This document shows positions 1-8,392 of a DNA stretch of 64,000 nt, piece by piece (the stretch's first letter is position 1; each line of letters begins with the position of its first letter). The translations under genes were made by a program, and so were the position numbers. Source of the stretch: Sneathiella marina. GTDB taxonomy: Bacteria; Pseudomonadota; Alphaproteobacteria; Sneathiellales; Sneathiellaceae. The notes beneath the pieces were generated by a model that saw only the letters and a program-made list of their open reading frames with translations, was not told the origin of the DNA and searched no databases. The stretch lies in the NCBI RefSeq assembly GCF_023746535.1, contig NZ_CP098747.1, positions 3,523,501 through 3,587,500 on the forward strand, read 5' to 3'.

Positions 1-662
1 GCCAAATATCCTTCCAAATCCAGCAACTCGCCGGTCGGACTCTTTGCATCCCGAATACCAGGTATCAGCCGCCATCCGATGATGGCAACAAAAAGAATGC
101 CAACAATTGCACAGACAAGACCCACAGGGGCGAAATCAAACATTCCAAAAGGCTCGCCCAAAGCCTCTTCACGGTAAGAGGCGATAATGATATTGGGCGG
201 TGTGCCGATCAATGTAATCAAGCCGCCAAGAATAGTGGCGAAGGCGAGAGGCATAAGCGTCAGGCGCGGCGCCCGCTTTGCTTTGGCGGCCGCCTGCAAA
301 TCCACGGGCATCAACAACGCCAGCGCGGCAACATTATTCATAAAAGCAGAAAATATTGCGCCAAGTCCGCTCATGGCTGCAATATGACCGGACAGTTTTA
401 AATCAAGGGCCGTCAATTTTCGGGTGATAAGATCAACAGCACCGGAATTCACCAGCCCCCGGGAGACGATCAATACCAGTGCAATAATCACAGTGGCCGG
501 GTGCCCAAATCCCGAAAACGCCAGATTAGTCGGCACCAACCCGAGAACCAGCGCAATAATCAGGGCGACGAACGCTACCAAATCGTATCGCCAACGCCCC
601 CAGATCAACATTGCAAAGACGATACCGAAAAGCGAGAAGAGTAATATTTGATCCGTTGTCAT
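1..662 (-). CDS. SLC13/DASS-type permease, 5' part (runs off the window)
   Basis: The reading frame starts with ATG at 662 on the minus strand and stays open to base 1, so about 220 N-terminal residues are seen and the C-terminal part lies outside. The protein is very hydrophobic. It carries a membrane segment right after the start, the motif FMNNVAALALLMP near residue 115 and LIGTPPNIIIASY near residue 150. These two motifs are typical of the SLC13 / ArsB-NhaD ion transporter superfamily, inner-membrane symporters of anions such as sulfate or dicarboxylates; larger members carry TrkA-C domains, which cannot be checked here. The start overlaps the stop of the upstream NTF2-like gene by 4 bases (ATGA), so the two are probably co-translated. 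The substrate cannot be told. Confidence 0.85.
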   Translation of the reverse strand, partial: MTTDQILLFSLFGIVFAMLIWGRWRYDLVAFVALIIALVLGLVPTNLAFSGFGHPATVIIALVLIVSRGLVNSGAVDLITRKLTALDLKLSGHIAAMSGLGAIFSAFMNNVAALALLMPVDLQAAAKAKRAPRLTLMPLAFATILGGLITLIGTPPNIIIASYREEALGEPFGMFDFAPVGLVCAIVGILFVAIIGWRLIPGIRDAKSPTGELLDLEGYL

Positions 663-1048
663 GCAGGTTTCTTCAGCATAGCAGCCATCATCTGATGGAT
701 TAAATTGACCGCTTTCAAAGGCCTGACCATCACCTTGAATTCCGTAATTCTTCCGTCCTCACCCCAGGTGATTATATCAACGCCGTTCAATGTAATACCG
801 TCAATAACCGTCGTGAATTCGAGGACGGCTTCCCGCTCACCAACAACTTCACGAACATAGGAAAATTCATCCGAAAAAAGAACATGAAACGCTGCAGTCA
901 GATACATTTGTGTAATCTGCTTGCCCCGTTGCGGCGTATGGACGACAGGGGAATGAAAGACAACATCATCGTGAAGTAAGTCGTCCAGGCCCGCCGGATT
1001 ATGGGACCTGACCAGGTCGTGCCAGGTTTTAAGAGTATTTTCGATCAT
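659..1048 (-). CDS. NTF2/SnoaL-like small protein
   Basis: This 129-residue protein has the length and pattern of the nuclear transport factor 2 (SnoaL-like) fold: an N-terminal helix (TLKTWHDLVRSHNPAGLDDL), a DDVVFHSPV strand, then a long C-terminal sheet region ending in VDIITWGEDGRITEFKVMVRP. The family folds as an alpha/beta cone and includes ketosteroid-isomerase-like enzymes as well as non-enzymatic ligand binders. No catalytic residue can be assigned with confidence. It lies between an MscS channel gene and a permease gene, all leftward; its stop overlaps the permease start by 4 bases and it begins 20 bases after the channel stop, so the three probably form one operon. The function is unknown. 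Confidence 0.75.
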   Translation of the reverse strand: MIENTLKTWHDLVRSHNPAGLDDLLHDDVVFHSPVVHTPQRGKQITQMYLTAAFHVLFSDEFSYVREVVGEREAVLEFTTVIDGITLNGVDIITWGEDGRITEFKVMVRPLKAVNLIHQMMAAMLKKPA

Positions 1049-1068
1049 TTAGTATACTTTCGTCCCCG

Positions 1069-2400
1069 TTAAGAATGCGATGGATCTTGATTAACCATTT
1101 CCACCCGTACGTCACGCTGCGGAAAGGGTATACCCACACCGGCCTCTTTAAATGCTTGCCACAGTTTCACCAAAACTTCGCTGGAAACATTTCGGCAGCC
1201 AGATTCCGGGTCGGCAATCCAGAACCTTAATTCAAGATCAATAGCACTGTCTCCAAACCCACGCATCAAACATTTCGGAGCTGGATCTTTCAGCACTCTG
1301 GAAACCTCGGCGGCAGTCGCTTCAATAAGCGCAATGGTCTTGGGTATATCGGCGTCATAGGCGACCCCTATGGGAACCCGCAAACGTACATTCTTCGAGC
1401 TATAGGACCAGTTGATAACCTGTTGCGTAATTAAATCTTCATTGGGGATCAGGTATTCCATGGAATCCCGTGTGATTACGGACGCGTATCGTGCTCCCAT
1501 GGTATGAACACGACCATATGTGGCGCCAACTTCAATCACATCACCCGGTTTTATGCTGCGATCGAGCAACAAAATAATTCCGCTGATGATATTGGATACG
1601 ATTTTTTGCAGGCCAAAACCAATGCCGACACCAAGCGCACCACTAAAAACCGCAAAGGCCGTAATATTGATACCGGAATTGGATAATATGATCAGGATTG
1701 CAGCTGAAACCAATCCAACTCGGATTAATTTCGACGTCAGTACCTGAACCGAAGGTGTGAGCGCTTTGGATTTATTTACGCGTGCTTCCAAAAATCGGGA
1801 GAGGCCAAAGGTTATCCAGAAAACAACGATACCAGCAACAATTGCTTTTGCTATTCCAAGCATGGAAATTCTGGTTTCACCCAGATTGAAGGCAAGTCCA
1901 TTTAAGAAAACCAGAGTTGGTTCGAGGAGTTCAAGAATACTAAGAGCTGTGATTATCCAAATACAAATGGCAACTAACCTTGCCCAAACCTTATTCTCAG
2001 CAAGGCTGGTCACGATATTAATCAGGATCCAGGCGCTCAACAAAGAACAGGTAACACTCAGGATAACGGAAGGTGGTCCGACTCCTTGAAAAATCGCAAG
2101 AATGACAAATTCGATAATCAGCCAAAGAAGAGGCAGGGCGAGTCCCGACAGTATTTCAATGGCCCGGAAAAAAGGAGATTGAGGCTGGAAATTACCGGTT
2201 AATGATTTTAACCCTGCCTGAACACGCCCTTGTGCAAAATAGGCAATGCAAAAACCAATGAGGACAACCGCGACCTGCGCAAGTACATCAACATCGGTGC
2301 CATGCTCGACAACCCGATCCCACCCCGACAGTAAATAGTCTCGTATTTCCTGAAAATCCATCCCAGGAAGCTTAACTTGATCCGCTCGGGATTCAAACAC
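1069..2400 (-). CDS. MscS-family mechanosensitive channel
   Basis: This 443-residue membrane protein releases small solutes when the membrane is stretched, by family. About five to six hydrophobic segments occupy residues 40-265. The last one is the pore-lining TM3 with a glycine-rich run (GALGVGIGFGLQKIVSNIIS) followed by LLLDRSIKPGDVIEVG, the hallmark of the MscS beta domain. A cytosolic alpha/beta domain follows to the C terminus. It is longer than E. coli MscS (286) because of extra N-terminal helices, as in YnaI/MscK-like members. The start used is GTG at 2400; an internal ATG at 2361 is an alternative because no strong ribosome site precedes the GTG. It is the first gene of a leftward run with the NTF2-like and permease genes. 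Confidence 0.88.
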   Translation of the reverse strand: MFESRADQVKLPGMDFQEIRDYLLSGWDRVVEHGTDVDVLAQVAVVLIGFCIAYFAQGRVQAGLKSLTGNFQPQSPFFRAIEILSGLALPLLWLIIEFVILAIFQGVGPPSVILSVTCSLLSAWILINIVTSLAENKVWARLVAICIWIITALSILELLEPTLVFLNGLAFNLGETRISMLGIAKAIVAGIVVFWITFGLSRFLEARVNKSKALTPSVQVLTSKLIRVGLVSAAILIILSNSGINITAFAVFSGALGVGIGFGLQKIVSNIISGIILLLDRSIKPGDVIEVGATYGRVHTMGARYASVITRDSMEYLIPNEDLITQQVINWSYSSKNVRLRVPIGVAYDADIPKTIALIEATAAEVSRVLKDPAPKCLMRGFGDSAIDLELRFWIADPESGCRNVSSEVLVKLWQAFKEAGVGIPFPQRDVRVEMVNQDPSHS

Positions 2401-2430
2401 TTAAAGAGGGGTCTTTTTGCGGATTTGCAG

Positions 2431-3156
2431 TTAATTCCCGTCTGTTGTCGTTTCTGCAAGGCCGAGAAATGCGTCGAGAAGTTTTGGGTTCGCTTTGGCG
2501 TCCGCCGCTGACCCTTTCCAAACTGTCTTTCCTGATTCCAGCACACAGACATCTTCTGCAACTTCCAGGGCGCGCGCCGTATTTTGTTCAACAAACAGCA
2601 ACGTAATCCCCTCGCTTCTCAAACTGTCCAGCGCCGAATAGCACATATCAATCACCTTTGGCATCAAGCCAAGAGAGACTTCATCGATCATCAGAAGTCT
2701 GGGTTTCGCCATCAATGCCCGGCCAATTGCCAACATTTGCTGCTCGCCACCGGACATTTTCCCGGCGAACTGATCAGCTCTTTCGGCCAGCCGGGGGAAC
2801 AAGTCAAATACACGCTCCCGGTTTCCTTTTTCTTCCTCTTTGGGCCGTGAATATCCACCAATGGTCAAATTTTCAACAGTCGTCAAATCCGGAAAAAGCC
2901 GTCGGCCCTCCGGTGCGACGGCAATACCCATATGTACACGCTGCCGGGCTGGAAGATGGGTAATATCCTCACCGTCAAACAATACGGATCCTTGGCTGAC
3001 CTGCACATGACCCGCTATGGACATTATCGTTGATGATTTACCAGCTCCATTTGGCCCCATCAAGGCAAACACACTGCCTGCCTCAACAGTCAAATCGAGA
3101 TTATCCACCGCCGTAAATTCACCATATCCACAGGCAAAACCCTTAAGCTGCAGCAT
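2431..3156 (-). CDS. livF: Branched-chain amino acid type ABC transporter ATPase LivF
   Basis: One of the two ATPases that energise a Liv-type importer, acting at the cytoplasmic face of the inner membrane. Visible motifs are Walker A GPNGAGKSS, the signature MSGGEQQML and Walker B LLMIDEVSLGL; the last has Val where the family usually has Pro after the catalytic Glu. I chose ATG 3156 rather than the more upstream start at 3192, because GAGGAGGG sits just before it and the protein then begins with MLQLKG, as the family does. That gives 241 residues and a 14-base overlap with livG. It is the last gene of the livKHMGF cluster. The transported ligand may be an amino acid, amide or short-chain acid; the ATPase does not reveal it. 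Confidence 0.92.
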   Translation of the reverse strand: MLQLKGFACGYGEFTAVDNLDLTVEAGSVFALMGPNGAGKSSTIMSIAGHVQVSQGSVLFDGEDITHLPARQRVHMGIAVAPEGRRLFPDLTTVENLTIGGYSRPKEEEKGNRERVFDLFPRLAERADQFAGKMSGGEQQMLAIGRALMAKPRLLMIDEVSLGLMPKVIDMCYSALDSLRSEGITLLFVEQNTARALEVAEDVCVLESGKTVWKGSAADAKANPKLLDAFLGLAETTTDGN

Positions 3157-3907
3157 TGTCACCCTCCTCGCCCAGATAGGCGCGGCGTACAATGGGGTCT
3201 TTCATAACGACCTCCGGGGCGCCATCTCCAATTTTCCGACCATTATCCTGAACCACCAATCTTGTACAGATACGCATTACTTCGCCCAGATTATGCTCAA
3301 TTAGGATAATGGTCATATTATCGCTTTGCAGGTCCTGTATGGTATCCGCAAGTTTTTCAGCTTCCGCATGGTTCAAACCAGCCAGAGGTTCATCCAGTAG
3401 AACGACGTTTGGATCGAGTGCCAAAGCCCGGGCGACTTCCAGGCGCTTCAAATATCCGAGTGAAAGATTGGCGGGTTCGGCGTTTGCCGCGTCGGCTATG
3501 CCCACACGGTCCAATATTTTGAGCGCTGTTGCCCGCTCTGCCCGTCTATCAGTCTTGAAAAGGGCGGCAAGCGGATTAGCTGTTTTCCGGTAGCCGGCAG
3601 CCAGAGCTACATTATCGAGAACGGTGAGATTATGAAGTGGACGTACTAATTGTTGGGATAGCCCCATACCCTTTCGGATCCGTGCATGTATGGGCATGCC
3701 TATCAGCTCCTGGCCCATGAGCTGGATACTGCCTTCTTGCGGTGTCACGACGCCGGTTATGGCCCGCATCATGGTCGTTTTTCCGGCTCCATTCGGCCCG
3801 ATAAATCCAAGAAGCTCACCTTCGTCAAGATGGAAAGTAACATCGTCAATTGCCGTTACACCACCAAACCTTACAGTCACATTTTTAATGTCCAGTAATC
3901 TTGCCAT
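3143..3907 (-). CDS. livG: Branched-chain amino acid type ABC transporter ATPase LivG
   Basis: This 254-residue ATPase partners LivF and couples ATP hydrolysis to import through LivH/LivM. It shows Walker A GPNGAGKTT near residue 37, the LivG-type signature LSLGYLKRLEVARALA near 148, Walker B VVLLDEPLAGLN and a switch His in LIEHN. The long insert between Walker A and the signature (KTANPLAALFKTDRRAERA) is usual for LivG and distinguishes it from LivF. Its ATG overlaps the livM stop (TAATG at 3905-3909), consistent with translational coupling inside the operon. Confidence in the family is high; the ligand is not known. Confidence 0.93.
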   Translation of the reverse strand: MARLLDIKNVTVRFGGVTAIDDVTFHLDEGELLGFIGPNGAGKTTMMRAITGVVTPQEGSIQLMGQELIGMPIHARIRKGMGLSQQLVRPLHNLTVLDNVALAAGYRKTANPLAALFKTDRRAERATALKILDRVGIADAANAEPANLSLGYLKRLEVARALALDPNVVLLDEPLAGLNHAEAEKLADTIQDLQSDNMTIILIEHNLGEVMRICTRLVVQDNGRKIGDGAPEVVMKDPIVRRAYLGEEGDNAAA

Positions 3908-4794
3908 TATTGCACCCCTTCCATTTTAGAAGATTTTTCGGGCCGGAAGCGCGACCACAGTTTCTGCGCAATTTCAGCGATACCGCCTGGGCTAAATCGC
4001 ATAACGACAAATAACAGCCCGCCATATACCAGTAGTTTGTAGTCATCAATAAACTGGAACCATTGCGGCAACAAGCTAAGGACAATTGCCGCGAAAACAA
4101 CTCCCCAGACAGAACCAATACCACCGATTACCACCATGGACAGGATCGAAATGCTTTCAATAAAACCAAAGCTATCCGGATCGATAAACCGGATATGATG
4201 TGCATAAAACGCCCCGGCAACGCCAGCAAGCGCTGTTCCCATGGCAAACGCAACCAGTTTGTAGCGGGAGACGTTGAGACCGAGAACCCGTGCCGTATCC
4301 TCATCCGCCGCAACAGCGTCAAAAACGAAGCCAAGCCACGATCGCTTTAAGTAGAGGCTATAGATAATTGTGAGGCCGGCGATCAAGAGCGTCAGCGCCA
4401 TAAAGGCGGTTTTACCAAGCCCTATATCCGGGATACCGGCAATCCCCATCTCACCTCCAACGAAATCCCATTGCCCGACAACTCCCAAAAACAGAAATCC
4501 TGCGCCCATGGTTGTGATCGCGAGAAAGTCATCTCGTACCCGAAGCGACGCAAGACCCACAATAAGACCGAACACGGTGCTCAGGACAGCGCCAGAGACG
4601 ACAGCAAAAGCAAAAGGATAACCTGCTTTGGTCATCAAGGCTGCGCAATAGGCGCCAATCCCGTAGAACGCAGCGTGCCCCAGGCTAATTTGACCGCAAA
4701 AGCCAGTGATAAGGTTCAAGCTAAGCGCGACTGTCACTGCAATTCCAACAGTCGTTAGCAGTGTGATTTCATAAGCACCCAATCCGAACATCAC
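3907..4794 (-). CDS. livM: Branched-chain amino acid type ABC permease LivM
   Basis: A 295-residue integral inner-membrane permease forming half of the Liv channel. It has about eight hydrophobic stretches and the LivM hallmark LNLITGFCGQISLGHAAFYG near residue 25, followed by the GIGAYCAALM helix. A second conserved block, SILSMVVIGGIGSVWG, lies near residue 240. The start overlaps the livH stop by 4 bases (ATGA) and its stop overlaps the livG start. The length is at the short end of LivM proteins (290-430), lacking the N-terminal extension of E. coli LivM. Heterodimer formation with LivH is known for the family. Confidence 0.93.
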   Translation of the reverse strand: MMFGLGAYEITLLTTVGIAVTVALSLNLITGFCGQISLGHAAFYGIGAYCAALMTKAGYPFAFAVVSGAVLSTVFGLIVGLASLRVRDDFLAITTMGAGFLFLGVVGQWDFVGGEMGIAGIPDIGLGKTAFMALTLLIAGLTIIYSLYLKRSWLGFVFDAVAADEDTARVLGLNVSRYKLVAFAMGTALAGVAGAFYAHHIRFIDPDSFGFIESISILSMVVIGGIGSVWGVVFAAIVLSLLPQWFQFIDDYKLLVYGGLLFVVMRFSPGGIAEIAQKLWSRFRPEKSSKMEGVQ

Positions 4795-5654
4795 GCAGCC
4801 TTTCCGAACAGGCCCTGTGGGCGCACCATAAGAACAAGAATAAGAAACGCGAAAGCGATGGCGTCACGATCCAGATATTCCCCAAGGTAAATTGTGCCAA
4901 AAGCTTCGATCACACCGAGTGCAAGTGCTGCAATCAAGGTCCCGCGAACATCGCCCAGTCCGCCCAGAACAATAATCGCCAAAGCTTTGTAGCTGGGAAC
5001 GGACCCCATTGTCGGCTCTACCAGATTGTTGAGAAGCGCGACCATCACTCCGGCGGCGGCGGCCAAAGCCGATCCGATAAAGAAATTCACGTACCGGACC
5101 TTGATTGTATCAATACCAAAGGATTCGGCCATTTCCGGATCGGTTACGGTTGCTTTCCACGCGGTCCCAAACCTACTTTTACCGGCGATTATGGCTAATC
5201 CACCCAGCAGAAAAATAGCCCCAAAAAACATCAGGATCTCAGCTGCCTTAAAATTCATGGCTAGGACTGCGATATTTTCCTGCAAAGGCGGATTGTCAAA
5301 CGACAAACCAAAGGGTCCGAAGACTATTCGGAATATTTCCTCCATGGCGATAAAAAGCCCGATGGAGGCAATCAGGGCAACAAATGGCGGCTTATTTAAA
5401 ATCGGTTGATAGCAAAGCCGGTATATTGCCATTCCGATCAATCCGACAGACACCATTGAAACAGCAAGCGCCAGGGTAAAGCTTCCCATTTGGTTAGTGA
5501 TCAGCACACCAAAATATCCACCCAGTGTAAAAAGGCCTGCATGCGCAACATGCAGTATGCGCAGCAACCCGTATACAAGGGTCAGTCCGACCGCGATCAG
5601 GGCATAAATACTTCCCTGTATAAGGCCCTGCGATAACAGATCTACAAACAGCAT
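4791..5654 (-). CDS. livH: Branched-chain amino acid type ABC permease LivH
   Basis: A 287-residue permease, the second half of the membrane channel. It begins with the family pattern LLSQGLIQGSIYALIAVGLTLVYGLLRILHVAHAG (shown in shorter form: GLIQGSIYALIAVGLTLVYG near residues 10-29) and contains YKALAIIVLGGLGDVRG near residue 220, which resembles the ATPase-contacting loop. Seven or eight membrane segments are apparent. It is separated from livK by 88 bases that hold a strong hairpin (see terminator 5706-5734), so its expression is probably lower than that of livK. Downstream it overlaps livM by 4 bases. Confidence 0.93.
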   Translation of the reverse strand: MLFVDLLSQGLIQGSIYALIAVGLTLVYGLLRILHVAHAGLFTLGGYFGVLITNQMGSFTLALAVSMVSVGLIGMAIYRLCYQPILNKPPFVALIASIGLFIAMEEIFRIVFGPFGLSFDNPPLQENIAVLAMNFKAAEILMFFGAIFLLGGLAIIAGKSRFGTAWKATVTDPEMAESFGIDTIKVRYVNFFIGSALAAAAGVMVALLNNLVEPTMGSVPSYKALAIIVLGGLGDVRGTLIAALALGVIEAFGTIYLGEYLDRDAIAFAFLILVLMVRPQGLFGKAA

Positions 5655-5705
5655 CTACCCGCCCTCCGACAGCGTCGTAGTATCAAGTGAAAAGTCGGAA
5701 AAGAA

Positions 5706-5734
5706 AGAAGGAGAAGACGAAATCTTCTCCTTCT
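5706..5734 (-). terminator. Intercistronic hairpin terminator/attenuator between livK and livH
   Basis: A perfect 12-bp inverted repeat: AGAAGGAGAAGA at 5706-5717, a five-base loop CGAAA at 5718-5722, and TCTTCTCCTTCT at 5723-5734. Read on the minus strand it lies 8 bases after the livK stop, and its 3' side runs into a T-rich tract (TTTCTTTTCC). This is the form of a Rho-independent terminator. Because livH-M-G-F follow in the same direction without another obvious promoter, partial read-through would give more binding protein than channel. Confidence 0.8.
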
Positions 5735-5742
5735 GAAGGGGT

Positions 5743-6888
5743 CTAGTTGGTTGGCGGAGCCAGTAGTTTCTCATCGCTGATAATAGCGTAATGATGCCAG
5801 GCACCATCTTTCACGACTTGAACTTGAACATCTTTTTGAACCTCACCAAGATCGTTAAATGAGATAGTCCCCGTCGACGCAGTCAGGTTTGTCTGTGCAA
5901 TGGCGTCACGAAGAGCGGCGGCGTCACCAGTGCCGGCTTTCTTCAACGCATCGACTAAAACTTTAATGGCTGTATGACCAGAAGCCGCGACCATATCCGC
6001 GCTGTATCCGGCCTTCTCTTCAAAGGCCTTGATGAAATCCACAGTCTCGGCAGATTTGGAATCGCGATCCAGTGATGTCGTAATTATCACGCCTTCCGCG
6101 TCAGCTTTCGCAATCTTGATGAATTTTTCCGAGTCATAGCCTTCCTGGCCAATAATTGGGGCGGTTATTCCAGCCGACCTTAGTTGGCTCACCAGTGGTC
6201 CTGCTGTAAAGAAATAGCCCGATGCGTAAATAACATCTGGGTTGTCAGACTTCACCTTTGTGACAATCGGGCCGAACTGACGGTCCTTGATTGAGTATTC
6301 ATACTCGTTTACAACGTCAACGCCGAAATCACCTGCTTTTTCTTTAAACCCTGCCGCCAGCGATTTGCCAAAATCGTTTTTGAGAGTAATGACAACAGCT
6401 CGTTTCTTGCCCAGGATATCGCCCGCGAGTTTTGCGCCCGCACGCCCCTGAACTTCCCCAACGAACGATGTCCTAAACACATAATCACCAGATTTTGTTA
6501 TTTCAGGATGTACTGCATATGCAGCGATGTATGGGACACCCGCACTTTGGAAAATACCTGCAGCCGCCCGTGTCGCGCCAGAGTAACTTCCGGAAACCGC
6601 GGCAACGACTTCGTCTTTTTCAATAAGCTTTGTTGCTATGGGAACCGACTGTTTTGGAGAGGCTTGATCGTCATATACGACCAGTTCAATCATCTTGCCG
6701 TTAATTCCACCGGCGGCGTTTGCTTGCTCTACTGCCAACTCAGCGCCGACTAGAGCCGACAAGCCGTCCGCCGCGGCGAAACCAGTTTGTGGCACATTCA
6801 TTCCGATTTTCACAGTATCGGCCCATACTGCAGTTGCTGCTACGCTCATAATAAGGCCAAGAGCCAGCCCTTTAATTTTTGGTGTCAT
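5743..6888 (-). CDS. livK: Periplasmic binding protein of Liv-type ABC transporter
   Basis: A 381-residue type I periplasmic binding protein that captures the ligand for LivHMGF. Residues 1-23 form a signal peptide ending in VWA before DTVKIGMNVP. The mature part has the family layout: QTGFAAADG ligand loop, VELAVEQANAAGGINGKMIEL near residue 45, and AVSGSYSGATRAAAGIFQ near residue 95. The family binds branched-chain amino acids, other amino acids, amides, urea or short aromatic acids; the sequence does not decide among these. It is the promoter-proximal gene of the cluster. A promoter and two palindromic operators lie directly upstream, and a hairpin terminator directly downstream. Confidence 0.92.
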   Translation of the reverse strand: MTPKIKGLALGLIMSVAATAVWADTVKIGMNVPQTGFAAADGLSALVGAELAVEQANAAGGINGKMIELVVYDDQASPKQSVPIATKLIEKDEVVAAVSGSYSGATRAAAGIFQSAGVPYIAAYAVHPEITKSGDYVFRTSFVGEVQGRAGAKLAGDILGKKRAVVITLKNDFGKSLAAGFKEKAGDFGVDVVNEYEYSIKDRQFGPIVTKVKSDNPDVIYASGYFFTAGPLVSQLRSAGITAPIIGQEGYDSEKFIKIAKADAEGVIITTSLDRDSKSAETVDFIKAFEEKAGYSADMVAASGHTAIKVLVDALKKAGTGDAAALRDAIAQTNLTASTGTISFNDLGEVQKDVQVQVVKDGAWHHYAIISDEKLLAPPTN

Positions 6889-6910
6889 TGATTTTTACTC
6901 CCCGATTGCA

Positions 6911-6971
6911 TTTGTATATACACATTAGGAGAGGCACTAAAATGGAGTCAAGAAAAATTTGTATATACAAA
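6911..6971. promoter_or_regulatory. Pair of TTTGTATATACA palindromic operators at livK promoter
   Basis: TTTGTATATACAAA at 6958-6971 is a perfect 14-bp palindrome. A second copy, TTTGTATATACA, lies at 6911-6922 in the same orientation, 47 bases away. On the minus strand the first copy sits just upstream of the -35 element of the proposed livK promoter, and the other overlaps the -10 region and start of transcription. This bracketed arrangement is typical of repressor sites. A dimeric HTH repressor (GntR or TetR type) is a plausible ligand, but no such gene adjoins. The core GTATATACAAA recurs at 40876-40886. Confidence 0.6.
6922..6951 (-). promoter_or_regulatory. livK: Sigma-70 type promoter of livK
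   Basis: On the minus strand, TTGACT (6951-6946) is followed after 18 bases by TAATGT (6927-6922). The expected start of transcription falls near 6915, and GGGGAG (6904-6899) serves as ribosome site before the ATG at 6888. The match to the sigma-70 consensus is good; the 18-base spacer is within range. Confidence 0.55.
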
Positions 6972-7133
6972 TAATGATAAATAGCATTTAATCTTCGGCA
7001 ACCTACTTATTGTCCAACATAAATCGTATTAATTAGACAGGCTTCTTTTGAATACGTTATGCTGGTTTCATAAAAACGGTTTGATAACCTGATTGTCGAT
7101 CCGCCTCCCCTTTTACAAGGCTATCAAAAATAC

Positions 7134-8375
7134 ATGCAGTCTCCTTCCCTAGATACAGGCGCGCCTTTTTTGGATAGTAGCTATTCCTGGCTCCGCCTTT
7201 TTATGTCCGTTATGATTTCTATCGTTGGAAGTGCGGGAATGTGGATCGTGGTTGTTGTGCTACCGTCCGTACAAAGTGAATTTGGTGTCGACAGATCGGA
7301 CGCCTCACTTCCGTTTACAACCGTCATGGTCGGTTTTGCCATCGGTAATCTTGTGCTTGGGCGCTTGGTTGATCGATTTGGGATTGTAATCCCCATGGCT
7401 GTTGCGGCATTGATGCTAGCGGCCGGATTTGCATTGACCTCTCAGGCAAGCAACATTTGGTCATTTGCAGCTTATCAGGGGATATTCGTTGGGATCGGAT
7501 CCGCGGCAGCCTTCGGCCCGTTAATTGCGGACATATCCCATTGGTTTGCGAAAAGGCGCGGTATTGCTGTCGCTGCGGCGGCAAGTGGAAACTACATTGC
7601 CGGTGCGATTTGGCCATTTTTACTGAAAGATATTATTGCCGCCGACGGATGGCGGGATGCCTATCTTATCGCAAGCCTTGCGTCCCTTGTCATAATGCTA
7701 CCGATGGCTTTTTTGCTTCGCCGAAAGGTACCAAAGCAAAATGTTGATATCGGTGAAACCAGTGTCCAGCATTTGTCAGGATTAAAATTTATTCAACTAT
7801 CCCCACGCTCGCTCCAGATATTACTCGGCGTTGCAGGTGTTGGATGCTGTGTCGCCATGTCCATGCCTCAGGTCCATATTGTTGCTTATTGTGCTGATCT
7901 CGGATATGGCGTTGCCGCTGGGGCGGGAATGCTCTCAATCATGTTGATCGGGGGTATCCTCAGTAGATTGGCCTCAGGAATTCTCGCTGACTACATCGGG
8001 GGTATCCGGACAATTCTTTTGGGCTCGTTTCTGCAATGTCTGGCGCTGTTCCTTTATATTCCCTTTGATGGATTGATGTCTTTGTATGTGGTGTCTCTTA
8101 TATTTGGATTATCGCAAGGTGGACTCGTTCCAGGATACGCTCTTGTCGTTCGAGAATATCTCCCGGCAAAGGAAGCTGGCGAACGTGTTGGTCTGGTTAT
8201 CATGCTGACCGTCGTTGGCATGGCGCTTGGTGGTTGGATTTCAGGATGGATCTACGACCTTACGGGCTCCTATCAGGCAGCATTTGTTAATGGTATCGCC
8301 TGGAATATGTTAAACATGTTAATAATGGCATTCTTACTTTGGCGAACAAAAGAACCGGGCGCAGTTCCGGCATAA
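7134..8375 (+). CDS. MFS transporter (12 TM)
   Basis: A 413-residue major facilitator with about twelve hydrophobic segments. Between TM2 and TM3 it has GRLVDRFGIVIP, the MFS loop 2-3 motif, and the matching loop 8-9 motif SGILADYIGGIRTI near residue 283. It acts in the inner membrane as a secondary carrier; the fold resembles monocarboxylate/oxalate-formate type carriers (CynX/MCT style), but the substrate is not determinable. It is transcribed divergently from livK across a 245-base region containing the palindromes, and a cupin gene follows 17 bases downstream, probably in the same operon. The start is ATG 7134; the preceding AAGG is far off, so a slightly later start is possible. Confidence 0.85.
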   Translation: MQSPSLDTGAPFLDSSYSWLRLFMSVMISIVGSAGMWIVVVVLPSVQSEFGVDRSDASLPFTTVMVGFAIGNLVLGRLVDRFGIVIPMAVAALMLAAGFALTSQASNIWSFAAYQGIFVGIGSAAAFGPLIADISHWFAKRRGIAVAAAASGNYIAGAIWPFLLKDIIAADGWRDAYLIASLASLVIMLPMAFLLRRKVPKQNVDIGETSVQHLSGLKFIQLSPRSLQILLGVAGVGCCVAMSMPQVHIVAYCADLGYGVAAGAGMLSIMLIGGILSRLASGILADYIGGIRTILLGSFLQCLALFLYIPFDGLMSLYVVSLIFGLSQGGLVPGYALVVREYLPAKEAGERVGLVIMLTVVGMALGGWISGWIYDLTGSYQAAFVNGIAWNMLNMLIMAFLLWRTKEPGAVPA

Positions 8376-8392
8376 TAATTAGGATGAAGAAC

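Noticed and set aside
2208-2594. 128-codon minus-strand frame across the livF/mscS junction
   Set aside because: Overlaps two real genes in another frame and shows no domain.
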